Of a stretch of 64,000 bases of DNA, positions 1-9,375 are shown piece after piece; within the stretch, counting starts at the first letter, position 1; the number at the start of each line of letters is the position of its first letter. The position numbers and the translations under genes are program-made. Origin of the DNA: Nitrospirota bacterium (lineage in GTDB: Bacteria; Nitrospirota; Nitrospiria; 2-01-FULL-66-17); contig JBFLXB010000013.1 of assembly GCA_040757335.1 (NCBI GenBank), forward strand, positions 19,289-83,288. Direction: 5' to 3'. The notes beneath the pieces were generated by a model. That model was not told the origin of the DNA and did no database searches. It was given only the letters and a program-made list of their open reading frames with translations.

Positions 1-1416
1 ATGGCGTATACCGACAGCTACGCCAGGCGCGTGGAAGGCATGTACAGCCAGGTGCCCGAGATCAGAACCTATTTTATGGTGGTGGCGCCAGGGCTCGAAA
101 GGCCCAACCCCGTGACCTCCGCGTTTTCGTTCGTCATGCTGAAACCCTGGGACGAGCGCGAACGCAAGCAGCAGCAAATCGTGGGCGAGTTGATGCCCAA
201 GATGTTCGGACTCCCCGGCGTGCTGGCGTTTCCCATCAATCCGCCCTCGCTTGGCCAGAGCTTTCGCAATCCCCCCGTGATGTTCGTGGTGCAGGCGAAC
301 ACGTACGCCGAGCTGCAGACCATGGTGGATCAGTTGATGGCCAAGGCCCGCGAGTTCCCGGGGCTGGTCAACATGGACAGCGACCTGAAGTTGAACAAGC
401 CCCAATTTGCGGTCACCCTCGATCGCGAGAAAACCGCGGACGTGGGCGTGGAAGTCGAGACCGTAGGCCGCACCCTGGAAACGCTGCTCGGAGGCCGGCA
501 GGTCACGCGCTTCAAACGCGAGGGCGAGCAGTACGATGTCATTGTCAAAGTCGCGGACAAGGACCGGACCAGTCCCAACGACTTGACCGCCATCTACGTC
601 CGCGGGAGCAACGGCCAGTTGGTGCAGCTCTCCAATCTCATGCAGGTCAAAGAAACCGTGGCGCCGAAGGAATTGAATCACTTCAATCGCCTGCGGTCCG
701 CCACGATCTCGGCGAACCTCGCGCCCGGGGTGGCGCTCGGTGACGCGCTGGAGTTCATGGAAAAAGCCGCGGCCGAGGTATTGCCGGCAGGCACGCAGAC
801 CGCGCTCGACGGACAGTCGCGCGAGTTTGAAGAATCCGGCGCCAGCATGTACATCGCGTTTGCATTGGCGCTGATCTTTCTTTACCTGGTGCTGTCCGCG
901 CAGTTCGAGAGCTTTGTGGATCCGTTCATCATCATGCTCTCGGTGCCGCTGGCCATGGCCGGCGCACTGCTGTCGTTGAAACTGACCGGCAACACGCTCA
1001 ATGTCTACAGCCAGATCGGCATGGTGATGCTGGTGGGCTTGATCGCCAAGAACGGAATTTTGATCGTCGAATTCGCCAACCAGCTGCAGGAGCGGGGCCG
1101 GGCAGTGCGCGAGGCCGTGATTGAAGCCGCGTCGTTGCGCCTGCGACCGATCCTCATGACCACGGCCGCCATGATCCTGGGTTCGGTCCCGCTGGCTCTG
1201 GCAACCGGCGCAGGGGCGGAAAGCCGTCAGCAGATCGGCTGGGTGATCGTGGGCGGGTTGCTGCTGGGGACGTTGTTGACCCTGTTCGTGATCCCGACCT
1301 CGTACACCTTACTCGCACGAAGGCGAACCAGCCCCACGGAGCCAACGCCCAAAGAGATCGAGGTGCAGACCTTGGCGGGCAACGGCGAAGGGGTTGGAGT
1401 GAGCGTCGAGAGCTAA
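1..1416 (+). CDS. RND efflux transporter, inner-membrane subunit (AcrB/HAE1 type), 3' part
   Basis: This is the C-terminal 471 residues of a proton-driven multidrug pump of the AcrB family, which is normally about 1,040 residues. The 5' end lies outside the window, so the first ATG is internal. The visible part holds the second periplasmic pore/docking domain (about residues 1-280) and then the last block of membrane helices. Hydrophobic segments start at about residues 285, 310, 340, 385 and 415, and the typical LVGLIAKNGILIVEFAN segment is present. The C-terminal tail is soluble. Membrane-fusion and outer-membrane partners would be expected upstream. The stop codon overlaps the stop of the convergent TPR gene by 2 bases. 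Family assignment is secure; the substrate is unknown. Confidence 0.95.
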   Translation: MAYTDSYARRVEGMYSQVPEIRTYFMVVAPGLERPNPVTSAFSFVMLKPWDERERKQQQIVGELMPKMFGLPGVLAFPINPPSLGQSFRNPPVMFVVQANTYAELQTMVDQLMAKAREFPGLVNMDSDLKLNKPQFAVTLDREKTADVGVEVETVGRTLETLLGGRQVTRFKREGEQYDVIVKVADKDRTSPNDLTAIYVRGSNGQLVQLSNLMQVKETVAPKELNHFNRLRSATISANLAPGVALGDALEFMEKAAAEVLPAGTQTALDGQSREFEESGASMYIAFALALIFLYLVLSAQFESFVDPFIIMLSVPLAMAGALLSLKLTGNTLNVYSQIGMVMLVGLIAKNGILIVEFANQLQERGRAVREAVIEAASLRLRPILMTTAAMILGSVPLALATGAGAESRQQIGWVIVGGLLLGTLLTLFVIPTSYTLLARRRTSPTEPTPKEIEVQTLAGNGEGVGVSVES

Positions 1417-2183
1417 GTGGGCAAGCGACCCTCAGGCGCGAGGCCGTACCGGGTCTGAATCTCCACAATCCGTTCCCGGCAGCGGGTCACCAGTTCCGTA
1501 TCGCCTTTCGCTTCGTAGACCGACACCAGTCCCCGCAACGCTTCGGCCTCACCCGCCACGTCGCCCAGGCTGATGAAGTGACTCGATGAAAAGTTGAAAC
1601 ACGTCTCAGCCTTGGCGAGCTTGCCTGCTTTAAGAAACGCCCGCCCAAGTTGGCCCCACGTGCCGGCCAGCCCCTCCTCGAATCCCGAACGTTTGTGACA
1701 GTCGATCGCGGTCTTCAGCGCGGCGATGGCCTCATCGAGCCGACCGGCATCCAACTCCAACAATCCGATGTTGCAGTGCAGAATGCCCAGCGACCGCGTG
1801 TCGCCGAGCGGGGTGAGGAGGTCCAGCGCTTCCAGATAACACGCCCGGGCCCGTTCGCGTTCACCGATTTCCCGCGCCAAGTTGCCCAGATTCACCAGCG
1901 CCTGCCCCGCGATACCAGCATCCGGCGTCTCGCGCTGCAGCGTGAGCAACTCCTGAAAACACGCCCGTGCCGCCTCCCGATCTCCCAGCGCCGCGTGTAC
2001 GCTGCCTAAACTCAACAGCACCGGCATCACTCGCCTCGGTTCCGCCCGCTTTCGCTCTTCGATCAGCGCCTCCTCAAAACACCGTAGCGCCGCCTCGAGC
2101 TGTCCGCGGTGCCAAAAGATTTCGCCACGGCGGAAGGCGGGAGAAGGGTCGTAGGAGACCGGCGTCGCCTCATTCCTCGACAC
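1413..2183 (-). CDS. Tetratricopeptide-repeat protein
   Basis: A soluble helical-repeat protein of about 256 residues built almost entirely of TPR units of the ALVNLGNLAREIGERERARACY type (about six). No signal peptide is visible. The start is uncertain: a GTG at 2183 gives MSRNEATPV, and an in-frame TTG lies at 2219. It is clearly paralogous to the TPR protein at 42895-43671: the repeat number, order and C-terminal motif (IVEIQTRYGL versus VVDIDRRYGL) match. TPR proteins are protein-binding scaffolds and the partner is unknown. It converges on the RND gene with no spacer. Confidence 0.85.
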   Translation of the reverse strand: MSRNEATPVSYDPSPAFRRGEIFWHRGQLEAALRCFEEALIEERKRAEPRRVMPVLLSLGSVHAALGDREAARACFQELLTLQRETPDAGIAGQALVNLGNLAREIGERERARACYLEALDLLTPLGDTRSLGILHCNIGLLELDAGRLDEAIAALKTAIDCHKRSGFEEGLAGTWGQLGRAFLKAGKLAKAETCFNFSSSHFISLGDVAGEAEALRGLVSVYEAKGDTELVTRCRERIVEIQTRYGLAPEGRLPT

Positions 2184-2428
2184 GCCTTGCCTGTAGCACC
2201 CGCGCGGAGCAGTTGTCAATCACAGGGCCGAGGGGAGGCTGATCAGTAAGGGACCAGGTAGAGCAGGGGCGCTGCCGATTTTTCTGAGGGGGGAATCGGT
2301 GCGGTGGGAGTCGCGTTGGCTGCTTGAAGCGCTTCCCGCGGCTGTGCTAGGTTAAATCCTCTTCCCACCACACAAGAGGTCAGCCCCGTGGCTGGTTTGT
2401 CGGTCGCTTTCCATGGAAGGAGAAGCAC

Positions 2429-2977
2429 ATGACTCGCATCTGGCTAGCAGTGATCGTAGTCCTTTGGGCGGTTCCGAGCATCGCCGCAGAGTTTCGTCTG
2501 ACAAGCCCAGTTCTGAAAGACAAAGCCACCATCGCGAACGAGCAGGTCTTCAACGGCTTCGGGTGCACCGGCGGCAACATCTCTCCGGCCCTCGCGTGGG
2601 AAACCCCGCCCAAAGACACCAAGAGCTTCGCCGTAACTGTGTATGATCCCGACGCGCCGACCGGCAGCGGCTGGTGGCACTGGGTCATTTTCAACATCCC
2701 GCCGTCGGTCACCCAACTCCCCGCCAATACCGGCAAGCCTGACGCCGGCCTGGCCCCTGTGCAGGCCATCCAGAGCATGACCGACTTCGGCGCGCCGGGT
2801 TACGGCGGCCCCTGCCCGCCTGCGGGCGACAAACCGCATCGCTACATTTTCACCGTGTACGCACTCAAGGTCGATCAACTGCCGCTCAAATCAGACGCCA
2901 GCGGGGCGATGGTGGGGTTCTATCTGAACCAGAATAGTCTGGCCAAAGCATCGTTCACGGCTACGTACGGCCGGTGA
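2429..2977 (+). CDS. YbhB/YbcL-type PEBP-family protein, exported
   Basis: A 182-residue member of the bacterial phosphatidylethanolamine-binding (Raf-kinase-inhibitor-like) family. The N-terminus is a Sec signal peptide of about 20 residues ending in PSIAA, so it acts outside the cytoplasm. Family hallmarks are the [11 protein letters not shown] segment, the DPDAP box and the [13 protein letters not shown] segment. An AAGGAG ribosome site lies 8 bases before the ATG. The biological role of bacterial members is poorly known (ligand binding is likely). A second, larger relative lies at 19677-20363. Confidence 0.92.
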   Translation: MTRIWLAVIVVLWAVPSIAAEFRLTSPVLKDKATIANEQVFNGFGCTGGNISPALAWETPPKDTKSFAVTVYDPDAPTGSGWWHWVIFNIPPSVTQLPANTGKPDAGLAPVQAIQSMTDFGAPGYGGPCPPAGDKPHRYIFTVYALKVDQLPLKSDASGAMVGFYLNQNSLAKASFTATYGR

Positions 2978-3184
2978 GCAGGGCCGAGATTTAGATGAGC
3001 CTGAGTCTCCTTCAGCCGATGGCGCCTCGGTTAATTTTTGGACTGAGGGCCTTGACGCCTCAGGGCGTACTGTGGTCTGCTGCTGCGAGAGGTCCTGCAC
3101 GCAGTGGGTATGGCGCGTCGGCCGAGGACACTGATGCGTGCCGCGTTCATCGTGCGGCGCTGAGTTCACGTGTTGAGATCCACG

Positions 3185-4264
3185 ATGTACCTCCCCCAGC
3201 GGAAAGTCGATGCGCTGTTCGCCCTCGTGCGCGACATGCATGCCACCCCTCCGTGGAAAGATCCCGAGCGTTTCTTCACGAGCCTGCACCGCGTCATCCC
3301 GTTTGACTATACGGTCCCGTTCATGAAGCTCGACGCGGACACGGCGCGTATCATCCCGTCGACCCTCACCTTCACCAACGGCGGGCGGGATGACGCCGCG
3401 GTCTTTCGCGATCACAACGGGTACTTCTACCGCTACAAGCACGCGCTGATCGCGTCCGCGCCCCGGCGCAAGTGCTTCAGCCTTCACTTTCCAGCCACAC
3501 CGCAAATCCAGCTCCCCGAGGCCAAGTTCCGTGAATACCACAACGACTTCTGGCACAAGCACCGGATGGCGTTTTCCTGCGGCGGGTACTTCGACACGCC
3601 CGGCGGCAGGTTTGCCCTGTATCTCAGCCGCAGCGCCCAGCGTTCAGACTTCTCCGCCGAGGAGAAACATTTTCTCGATCTGCTCCTTCCGCACCTGCAG
3701 TTGCTCGCCACGTCGGCAGAGCAGGACCTCCCCGCGCTGTTTGTCGACGCGAAGGGCACGATGGTGTCGCGCGAGGGTGGAACCGGGAGTCCCGGAGGAA
3801 CCGCGTCGCGCCTAGAGACGCGCATCAAGGAGTTTCTACCGAATTGGATCACTGAGGTCCGCGATCGGCCGCTGGCCGTGTTGCGTCGTGAGTTCCGCGA
3901 AGCAGGCACCAGTCACGCCCTGACCTTCTCGCAGATCGGCTTTGGTCGGACGCCGCTGTTTCGGGTGAGTTGGACGGCGCAGGACGCGACCCCGGTGCCC
4001 GCGGCCGTGCTCCGCGCGTTCGCCCACCAGCACCATCTCTCGCCCCGCGAAGCCGACGTCCTCGCGTGCGCCGTCGCGGGCAAGAGCATGAAGGAAATCG
4101 CGGTACAACTCGGCCTGGCCGTGGACACGATCAAGGAATACCTTGGTTCGCTCTACCGCAAGACCGACGTGGATGGCCGGGGACCGCTCGTGGCCAAGGT
4201 CTTGGCCGTGCTGGCAACACCAGGCACCGCGGAGGAAAGTCCCTCCCCAGGTCCTCGGTTCTGA
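3185..4264 (+). CDS. LuxR-type transcriptional regulator with unusual HTH
   Basis: A 359-residue protein with a long N-terminal region of no recognised family (about residues 1-280) and a C-terminal LuxR/GerE helix-turn-helix (about 285-345: LSPREADVL, KEIAVQLGL, DTIKEYLGSLYRK). The HTH ends in VDGRGPLVAKVL, which nearly matches the end of the MalT-like regulator at 14035-16797, so the two HTHs share an origin. There is no response-regulator receiver. An ATG at 3185 is preferred over an in-frame GTG at 3170; neither has a strong ribosome site. The signal and targets are unknown. Confidence 0.85.
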   Translation: MYLPQRKVDALFALVRDMHATPPWKDPERFFTSLHRVIPFDYTVPFMKLDADTARIIPSTLTFTNGGRDDAAVFRDHNGYFYRYKHALIASAPRRKCFSLHFPATPQIQLPEAKFREYHNDFWHKHRMAFSCGGYFDTPGGRFALYLSRSAQRSDFSAEEKHFLDLLLPHLQLLATSAEQDLPALFVDAKGTMVSREGGTGSPGGTASRLETRIKEFLPNWITEVRDRPLAVLRREFREAGTSHALTFSQIGFGRTPLFRVSWTAQDATPVPAAVLRAFAHQHHLSPREADVLACAVAGKSMKEIAVQLGLAVDTIKEYLGSLYRKTDVDGRGPLVAKVLAVLATPGTAEESPSPGPRF

Positions 4265-4320
4265 CTCAACACGGCCCCAAACGGCCCCAATGTTCCGGCA
4301 TCGCCGTCTCGCGCGCTGGA

Positions 4321-4354
4321 GGCGAGCCGCGCACTACCGGCAACGCGGCTCGCC
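4321..4354. terminator. Bidirectional hairpin terminator candidate
   Basis: A perfect 11-bp inverted repeat (GGCGAGCCGCG and its complement) with a 12-base loop sits between the convergent LuxR gene (ends 4264) and the truncated haemoglobin gene (ends 4380). No long T-tract follows, so function is inferred from position and stem strength. Confidence 0.55.
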
Positions 4355-4379
4355 TTGCTTGCCATTCGCTCGTGGCCGC

Positions 4380-4829
4380 CTACATCCGCTCCACAATGTC
4401 CTGCTTCATCGGCCCAAGTACCGACAACAATTCGTTCTTTTCCTTGGCCGGCACCTTGAATTTGTCCAACGTGGCAATCAGATCCTCGACCAAGGCGTCG
4501 AAGTCCTGCGCCGTGATCCCCATGCCGGCGTGGCTGGACTTCATATCTCGGCCGCGATAAGCACAAGGCCCGCCGGACGCCTGGCAGATCTGGTCCACCA
4601 GCATCGCCTTGAGCCGCGGGATATTCGCGTTGGCGAATCGGCCGTTGATCCGGCTGTCCGCGGCCACGCGTCCCACAAAATCCTCGACCACGGCCTCGAT
4701 CGCGGGTTTCTCGCCAAGCCGCTGGTACAGCGAGGCATCTGTTTTCGACATCAGACTTCCACCGGCACACCCTGCGGCCAACCACAGCGCCGCGACCACT
4801 ACCGCAACTTGCTTTGACATCCGAACCAT
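4380..4829 (-). CDS. Group 1 truncated haemoglobin, lipoprotein form
   Basis: A 149-residue protein: a lipoprotein signal peptide with lipobox LAAGC (about residues 18-22) followed by a complete truncated-globin fold (SLYQRLGEKPAIEAVV to the C-terminus). The proximal haem histidine is in SSHAGMGIT. The usual B10 tyrosine (…DFY…) is replaced by valine (EDFVGRV), which should alter O2/NO stabilisation. Membrane anchoring in the periplasm is unusual for a globin and suggests NO or O2 handling or sensing outside the cytoplasm. AAGGAG precedes the ATG by 7 bases. It is the last gene of the minus-strand DUF4331 cluster, separated from it by a strong hairpin. Confidence 0.88.
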   Translation of the reverse strand: MVRMSKQVAVVVAALWLAAGCAGGSLMSKTDASLYQRLGEKPAIEAVVEDFVGRVAADSRINGRFANANIPRLKAMLVDQICQASGGPCAYRGRDMKSSHAGMGITAQDFDALVEDLIATLDKFKVPAKEKNELLSVLGPMKQDIVERM

Positions 4830-4879
4830 CTTCAGCTCCTTTCCTCTCCTCTTGTCCTTTGGGTATGGTTGACCCTGCA

Positions 4880-4905
4880 GGAGGGGCGCGGTGACGCGCC
4901 CCTCC
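4880..4905. terminator. Intergenic hairpin between DUF4331 and truncated-haemoglobin genes
   Basis: A perfect 11-bp stem (GGAGGGGCGCG) with a GTGA tetraloop lies just 3' of the DUF4331 stop and about 50 bp before the haemoglobin start, both on the minus strand. It may end most DUF4331 transcripts or protect the 3' end. There is no T-tract. Confidence 0.55.
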
Positions 4906-4921
4906 CTTGCAGTCCTCGGTC

Positions 4922-6412
4922 TTACGGGGTTTCCCCTGGATCACGGTGACGGCGATCCCGACCATCGTGTGGTGTCGGCAAGAACGGGAACGCAGTGGCA
5001 ATGCCGTTTGCCGTGACAGAGGTCCCTGGCGCCCCGATGTTGAAGTTCACGCCATCTCCCAGGTATGGCGTCGCTGGGTTGGTCAGCACCCCGCCGACCA
5101 CCCGAAGCGCAATGTCGGTCACGTCATCGTTGGGCCGCCGGCCATTGGGCCAGGCCGCGGTATCCGGGGTGGAAGTCCCGGCCACGTCATGGGCCAGGAT
5201 CCCCAGGCGCTTCTGATTATCAGGCGATGTGGGAGGCACATTCAGGTCCAACCTGACCAGGTCCGCCAACCGCTCCTTCACGTTGTCCGCTCCACAGACC
5301 GGATCGCCCGGGCTGTACCGAAGCAGGACATTGACCAGGTCCTCTCGATTGGCGGTGGGGAACGTGGTTCCGAACACCAGGTTTAGGGCCGTGGCCAACG
5401 AGGAGTTACAGTAGTAGGTGACGAACTGGGCTTCCTCCTCTGCATCCGTGGCGTTCCAGCGATCCTTGTCCGTGGTAGCGATGATCACCTCATTGACCAA
5501 TGGATTGCCCAGACGAGCCACCTGGACATACCGATCGGAGTGCTGCCGGGTGTTGCCCTTCTTGATCACGGTGACCTTGGGACGGCTGGTGGAAGCATAG
5601 GATCCGATCACCAGGTTGCCGTCCGATCCCGTCAGGTCGCTGATCGGGACCTCGATGGCGATGGTATTGACGTTGAACCCGCTGAAGGCATCGGGTGCAC
5701 CCGTCACGTTCTGAAAATCATTGGCATCATCGGCCGTGGACAGGATGGGCGAGATATGGAGGTTCAGGGTGTCAAAGGTCCCTCCCAAGTCGATGTAGAA
5801 CGTCTCATCCCGCTGCCCGGCAAAGACCCGACCGCCGTTGGTCAAGTCGTAGACTCCCTTGGCCGCCAGCCCTTCGTAATCGGGCATGGTCCGCAGACCG
5901 ACGTTGGAGGGGACGGCATACATCACGCCCTGGCCCAGGTCCCGAGGCGGCTGACCAAAGCGCTTCTCCGTCACGGTGTAGCTCTGACGAAGGAGCAGGC
6001 CGGCGGCATTCGGGCCATCCAACTCCGTGATCGGAGGAACCGCCACGTAGGAGAGGGGGAAGAAATCACCCGGCGGACGGATCTCGGTCTTGAACCTGAA
6101 CTGGTACACGATATTCTGCGCGATGTTGTTTTGGTTGTTGTCGATGTGGATCTCGTACAGCACATCATCGTCAAAGTTGAAGTAGTTGGGCCCTGAACTC
6201 GGCTCCTGCGAAGGGATCACGTTCATGACGAACACCGCCTTGCTCGGGTCCTCCCAACTCCGAAACGCGTAGAAATCGGTGATGTCAGCGCCGGGGTCCA
6301 TGGCGATCAAGGGCGCTTCCCGGTGGCTGGCGCCGAAGGCCGGGGCGGCCATCATCACGATAGCCAGACCGATCGCAGTCTGTTTGAGGTGTTGCCCGAT
6401 TGTGGTGAACAT
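4922..6412 (-). CDS. DUF4331 family exported protein
   Basis: A 496-residue DUF4331 protein. A Sec signal peptide (TAIGLAIVMMAAPAFGA) is followed at once by the family signature SHREAPLIAMDPGADITDFYAF, then a long mature region with many N/D-rich beta segments. The start ATG at 6412 has AAAGGAG 5-6 bases upstream; a longer in-frame extension to 6448 lacks this. The function of DUF4331 is not established. Its genes are often seen with HupE/UreJ-like and TPR genes and ECF sigma factors, as here (general knowledge). The C-terminus is rich in Arg/His/Asp. Confidence 0.9.
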   Translation of the reverse strand: MFTTIGQHLKQTAIGLAIVMMAAPAFGASHREAPLIAMDPGADITDFYAFRSWEDPSKAVFVMNVIPSQEPSSGPNYFNFDDDVLYEIHIDNNQNNIAQNIVYQFRFKTEIRPPGDFFPLSYVAVPPITELDGPNAAGLLLRQSYTVTEKRFGQPPRDLGQGVMYAVPSNVGLRTMPDYEGLAAKGVYDLTNGGRVFAGQRDETFYIDLGGTFDTLNLHISPILSTADDANDFQNVTGAPDAFSGFNVNTIAIEVPISDLTGSDGNLVIGSYASTSRPKVTVIKKGNTRQHSDRYVQVARLGNPLVNEVIIATTDKDRWNATDAEEEAQFVTYYCNSSLATALNLVFGTTFPTANREDLVNVLLRYSPGDPVCGADNVKERLADLVRLDLNVPPTSPDNQKRLGILAHDVAGTSTPDTAAWPNGRRPNDDVTDIALRVVGGVLTNPATPYLGDGVNFNIGAPGTSVTANGIATAFPFLPTPHDGRDRRHRDPGETP

Positions 6413-6461
6413 GGTTGCTCCTTTCTCCTGGTTGTTGTTTGAGGTCACTCGTCACATCCTG

Positions 6462-6683
6462 TTACGGATGTTCCATCGCGTCAGCCAGACCAGCCGATGA
6501 CGCCTCCGCCTCGGCAGCAGTGACCAGCGCTGATTCCTCAGGTGTCAATTCGTCGGATACCTTGGTCAGGGTGTCCTCTGCGACGCTCGCGGCCCGAGGA
6601 CCCTGATCCGAGTCCGTGCACCCAGCTCCCAACCCCGCCAACGCCAAGACCGCTACCAACACCATTCCGTATTGCCTCATCAC
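6462..6683 (-). CDS. Small lipoprotein of unknown function
   Basis: A 73-residue protein with a clear lipoprotein signal (VLVAVLALAGLGAGC, cysteine at about residue 22) and an acidic, Ala/Glu-rich mature part of about 50 residues likely to be helical. A strong AAGGAGG site lies 6 bases before a GTG at 6683 and 9 before an ATG at 6680, so either start is possible. It lies between the HupE-like and DUF4331 genes on the same strand and is probably co-transcribed. No family was recognised. Confidence 0.75.
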   Translation of the reverse strand: MMRQYGMVLVAVLALAGLGAGCTDSDQGPRAASVAEDTLTKVSDELTPEESALVTAAEAEASSAGLADAMEHP

Positions 6684-6763
6684 CCCTCACCTCCTTTCCG
6701 TTACGCCAGGCTCTACGAAGCGATTCTGGAATTGGATGTCAGCCCAGTGCCGGTTCGCCCGAA

Positions 6764-7909
6764 CTACGAGGGCAGCAGCTTCAGATTGAAGAGCCGCTCT
6801 GCGAGCCAGACCAACGCGACCATCGCAATGAGGACCGAGCCCGGGACGAAGACCAGACGTTCGTACACCCACGAACGACGGAGTCCATAGGCAAGGGGTA
6901 GGAAGACAGCCACGACCGCGAGCTGTCCGACCTCGACCCCCAGATTGAATCCGATCAGCGCGAGAACCTTGGCGCCCTGAGGAAGCCCCAGATCGGCCAG
7001 CACGCTGGCGAACCCGAACCCATGGATCAGACCAAACCCAAAGGCCACGACCCACCGGCGCCCCTGCACCACGGGGAACAGGTTGTTGAGAGCCGCCAAC
7101 ACCACGGAGGCGGCGATCGCGGACTCGACCCATCGCGAGGGGAGGTGGATGACCGACAGCGTGGCGAGGCTCAGCGTGACGGAATGCGCGATGGTAAACG
7201 CCGAGACGATCTTCACCACGTCCCACAAGGCTGGTTGCAATGCGGGGACCACCTGCCAGCGATTCCCCTGGCGGGACAGCACGGCGGGCAGCAGGAGTGT
7301 CAGCAGGAACAGGAGATGGTCAAAGCCCAGCCAGATGTGCCAGATGCCTTCGTGGCCGAAATCGACAAACTCCTCCAGCGGTGTGGATGCGGCCGGATCG
7401 ATCCGCGTCTCCGGGTGGTCGTGGCTCAAGATCCCAGTTTGGGTCTGGCCGCGCCATGCCACTTGCCAGAGACCTTTGTGCTGTGGGTCGAGATCGGCAA
7501 AGAGCCGGTATCGAAGGTCCAGGTCGCGCGGCTCGTTTCGGCACTCGGCCTGAAATTGCAGCACGGTGTACGCCCCATCCGAGTGCTGATCGATCAGTTG
7601 CGCCATCGCGCTGGTCGGGCAGGGCCTGCCCCCGCTCCCGATACTCAGTCTGGCCAACGCGTAGGCCGAGATGGCGTCATGGCGGGCCCGGACCTCGCCC
7701 CAGGTGATGGCTCCGTCATCGTTGGCATCCAAGCCAATGGCATAGTCAAGATCCCTCAACGCAATGTCCCAACGACCGCGGATCTCAGTTCCATCAACCG
7801 CAAGACTCACATAGCTGTCGCTCGGCTTGTGGGCGTGTGCGTGCTCCGGCGCGCCGACCATCCACAGGGTGAACAGTCCGACAATCAGATGCGCCCCATG
7901 CCGATTCAT
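6764..7909 (-). CDS. HupE/UreJ-like membrane protein with EF-hand-like loop
   Basis: A 381-residue protein. An N-terminal signal peptide ends near HAHAHKPSDS, so the mature N-terminus is His-rich and extracytoplasmic. A soluble domain carries an EF-hand-like calcium loop (DANDDGAITWGE, residues 61-72). The C-terminal half has about six to seven membrane helices with the HupE/UreJ_2 hallmarks HIWLGFDHLLFLL, FTIAHSVTL and FGFGLIHGFGFA. HupE/UreJ proteins are associated with nickel or metal uptake, but this branch is uncharacterised. The ATG at 7909 follows the TPR gene stop by 16 bases. Confidence 0.88.
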   Translation of the reverse strand: MNRHGAHLIVGLFTLWMVGAPEHAHAHKPSDSYVSLAVDGTEIRGRWDIALRDLDYAIGLDANDDGAITWGEVRARHDAISAYALARLSIGSGGRPCPTSAMAQLIDQHSDGAYTVLQFQAECRNEPRDLDLRYRLFADLDPQHKGLWQVAWRGQTQTGILSHDHPETRIDPAASTPLEEFVDFGHEGIWHIWLGFDHLLFLLTLLLPAVLSRQGNRWQVVPALQPALWDVVKIVSAFTIAHSVTLSLATLSVIHLPSRWVESAIAASVVLAALNNLFPVVQGRRWVVAFGFGLIHGFGFASVLADLGLPQGAKVLALIGFNLGVEVGQLAVVAVFLPLAYGLRRSWVYERLVFVPGSVLIAMVALVWLAERLFNLKLLPS

Positions 7910-7925
7910 GCCGGTCCCCCATAAC

Positions 7926-9149
7926 TCATCGCTTCGCCTCCCTCGACTCGTTCCCGAGCGCGTCCAGCAATCGCGCCAAGTGGACGTCATCCATTCCCTT
8001 CACCCTCAACCACTCCACGACCGGTTGAGCCGCCGCGCGATCGTGGCTGGCCAGCGCCGACTCCAACACCAGACGGGCATCCCAGGACTCGCGCTGAACC
8101 GCCCAGTTGGCCTGCGCTAGCACAAGCGCCTCCCGAGGTTGGTTGAGCAGGTGAAGGACAAACCTGGCTTCCTCGCGCTGGTGCACGGCATCGCCACGGC
8201 GACGGCTGGATTCAAACCGCGCCCGGAGCGCGTCCACGTGTGCCGCAAGGCTCGGAGCGCCCAAGGCCTGTTCGGCGAGGGTGAGGCGCATGAGGAGGCC
8301 ATCGGCTCGGGTCTCGTCCTTGAGCAACGCCACCACATCCCTGGCGCGGCCTTGGTCAAGGAGGTAGTCGGCATAGGCGCCGACCAAATAGCTGTCCCGG
8401 AGCCCGAGCGCCATGGCCTGCCGAAAATACGCGTCGGCCGCTGCGACCTTGCCCAACCGGTCGGCCATTTCCGCCAACACGGTCAGCGCCCAGATCCGCA
8501 GGTGAGGATCGGCGTCCGGTTGGGCCTTAACGCTCGCACGAAGGGCTTCGAAACTGCCCAACGCGTCGCCGCTGAGGCCGGCCACCCCTGCGAGACACGT
8601 CGCAGCCACCAGCGGGGTGGACAACCGTTTCAACGGCGCACAGCTCTGCGCGGCGTCCGCATACTCCCCGCGCACCTGCGCGATCACGGCTCGGGTCAAC
8701 CACGCCTGAGGATGGTTCGGCTGCACGCGGAGGACCGCGTCCAGATCAGCCAGCGCTCCGTCAAAGTCGTGGACGCTTTGACGGAGCGTGGCCCTCAGGA
8801 TCAAGACCTTTGGTGGCGGCTGCGGCGCATCCCACCACGGACCGAGTGCGGACTGCGCGTACCCATAAAACCTCGGGTCAGCCTCGGCCCGCCCCTGTTC
8901 GATGTACCGCGTTGCCAGCGTGACCGCGAGATCAAGATCGCCGGGATGTTGAGCCAACTCGGCCCGCAGCCGGCGCAGCTCTCGCGCCTGCGGATCCGCC
9001 GCCGCTGTGCGGAGGCGCTCCAACACCTGCGCATCGTCAGCGGGCAGAAACGGCTCGCCCATTGCCGCCGGAGCCCACATCACAAACCATATAAGGGCCG
9101 CGACAGCGGCTTCGGCGGCACATACGGCACTCGTCTTGAATCGGTTCAT
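7926..9149 (-). CDS. Exported tetratricopeptide-repeat protein
   Basis: A 407-residue protein with a signal peptide ending near WAPAAMG and a mature region of repeated helical hairpins (for example the segment around DFDGALADLDAVLRVQPNHP), typical of periplasmic TPR proteins. It starts at ATG 9149 with GGGAGGA about 7 bases upstream. It is the first gene of the minus-strand run TPR / HupE-like / lipoprotein / DUF4331 and is divergent from the ECF sigma gene. A scaffold role for the membrane cluster is inferred. Confidence 0.85.
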   Translation of the reverse strand: MNRFKTSAVCAAEAAVAALIWFVMWAPAAMGEPFLPADDAQVLERLRTAAADPQARELRRLRAELAQHPGDLDLAVTLATRYIEQGRAEADPRFYGYAQSALGPWWDAPQPPPKVLILRATLRQSVHDFDGALADLDAVLRVQPNHPQAWLTRAVIAQVRGEYADAAQSCAPLKRLSTPLVAATCLAGVAGLSGDALGSFEALRASVKAQPDADPHLRIWALTVLAEMADRLGKVAAADAYFRQAMALGLRDSYLVGAYADYLLDQGRARDVVALLKDETRADGLLMRLTLAEQALGAPSLAAHVDALRARFESSRRRGDAVHQREEARFVLHLLNQPREALVLAQANWAVQRESWDARLVLESALASHDRAAAQPVVEWLRVKGMDDVHLARLLDALGNESREAKR

Positions 9150-9190
9150 CCTGAGTCCTCCCACATGCCGTCACGCAATGGCGAACCCCG

Positions 9191-9321
9191 ATCCCCCGAT
9201 CTGGGGGGATAGCGCCCAAAGCACCCGGCGCCTACACTGCGTACTACGAAGCCAATGTGCCAATAGATTGCTTCGCCATCCGGGAGGAAGGGGAAGATTT
9301 CCAGGCTGCGCCGTTGGCGCA
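9191..9321. promoter_or_regulatory. Divergent control region with two inverted repeats
   Basis: The space between the TPR gene (start 9149) and the ECF sigma gene (start 9376) holds two inverted repeats: ATCCCCC/GGGGGAT at 9191-9210 with a 6-base loop, and TGCGCC/GGCGCA at 9307-9321 with a 3-base loop. These are plausible operator or 5'-UTR elements. No ECF-type promoter could be assigned with confidence. Confidence 0.4.
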
Positions 9322-9375
9322 CTTGGATTTCAGATCTAATTGCCCATGCCAGCCGTAGAAAGGAGTGAGCAGGCC

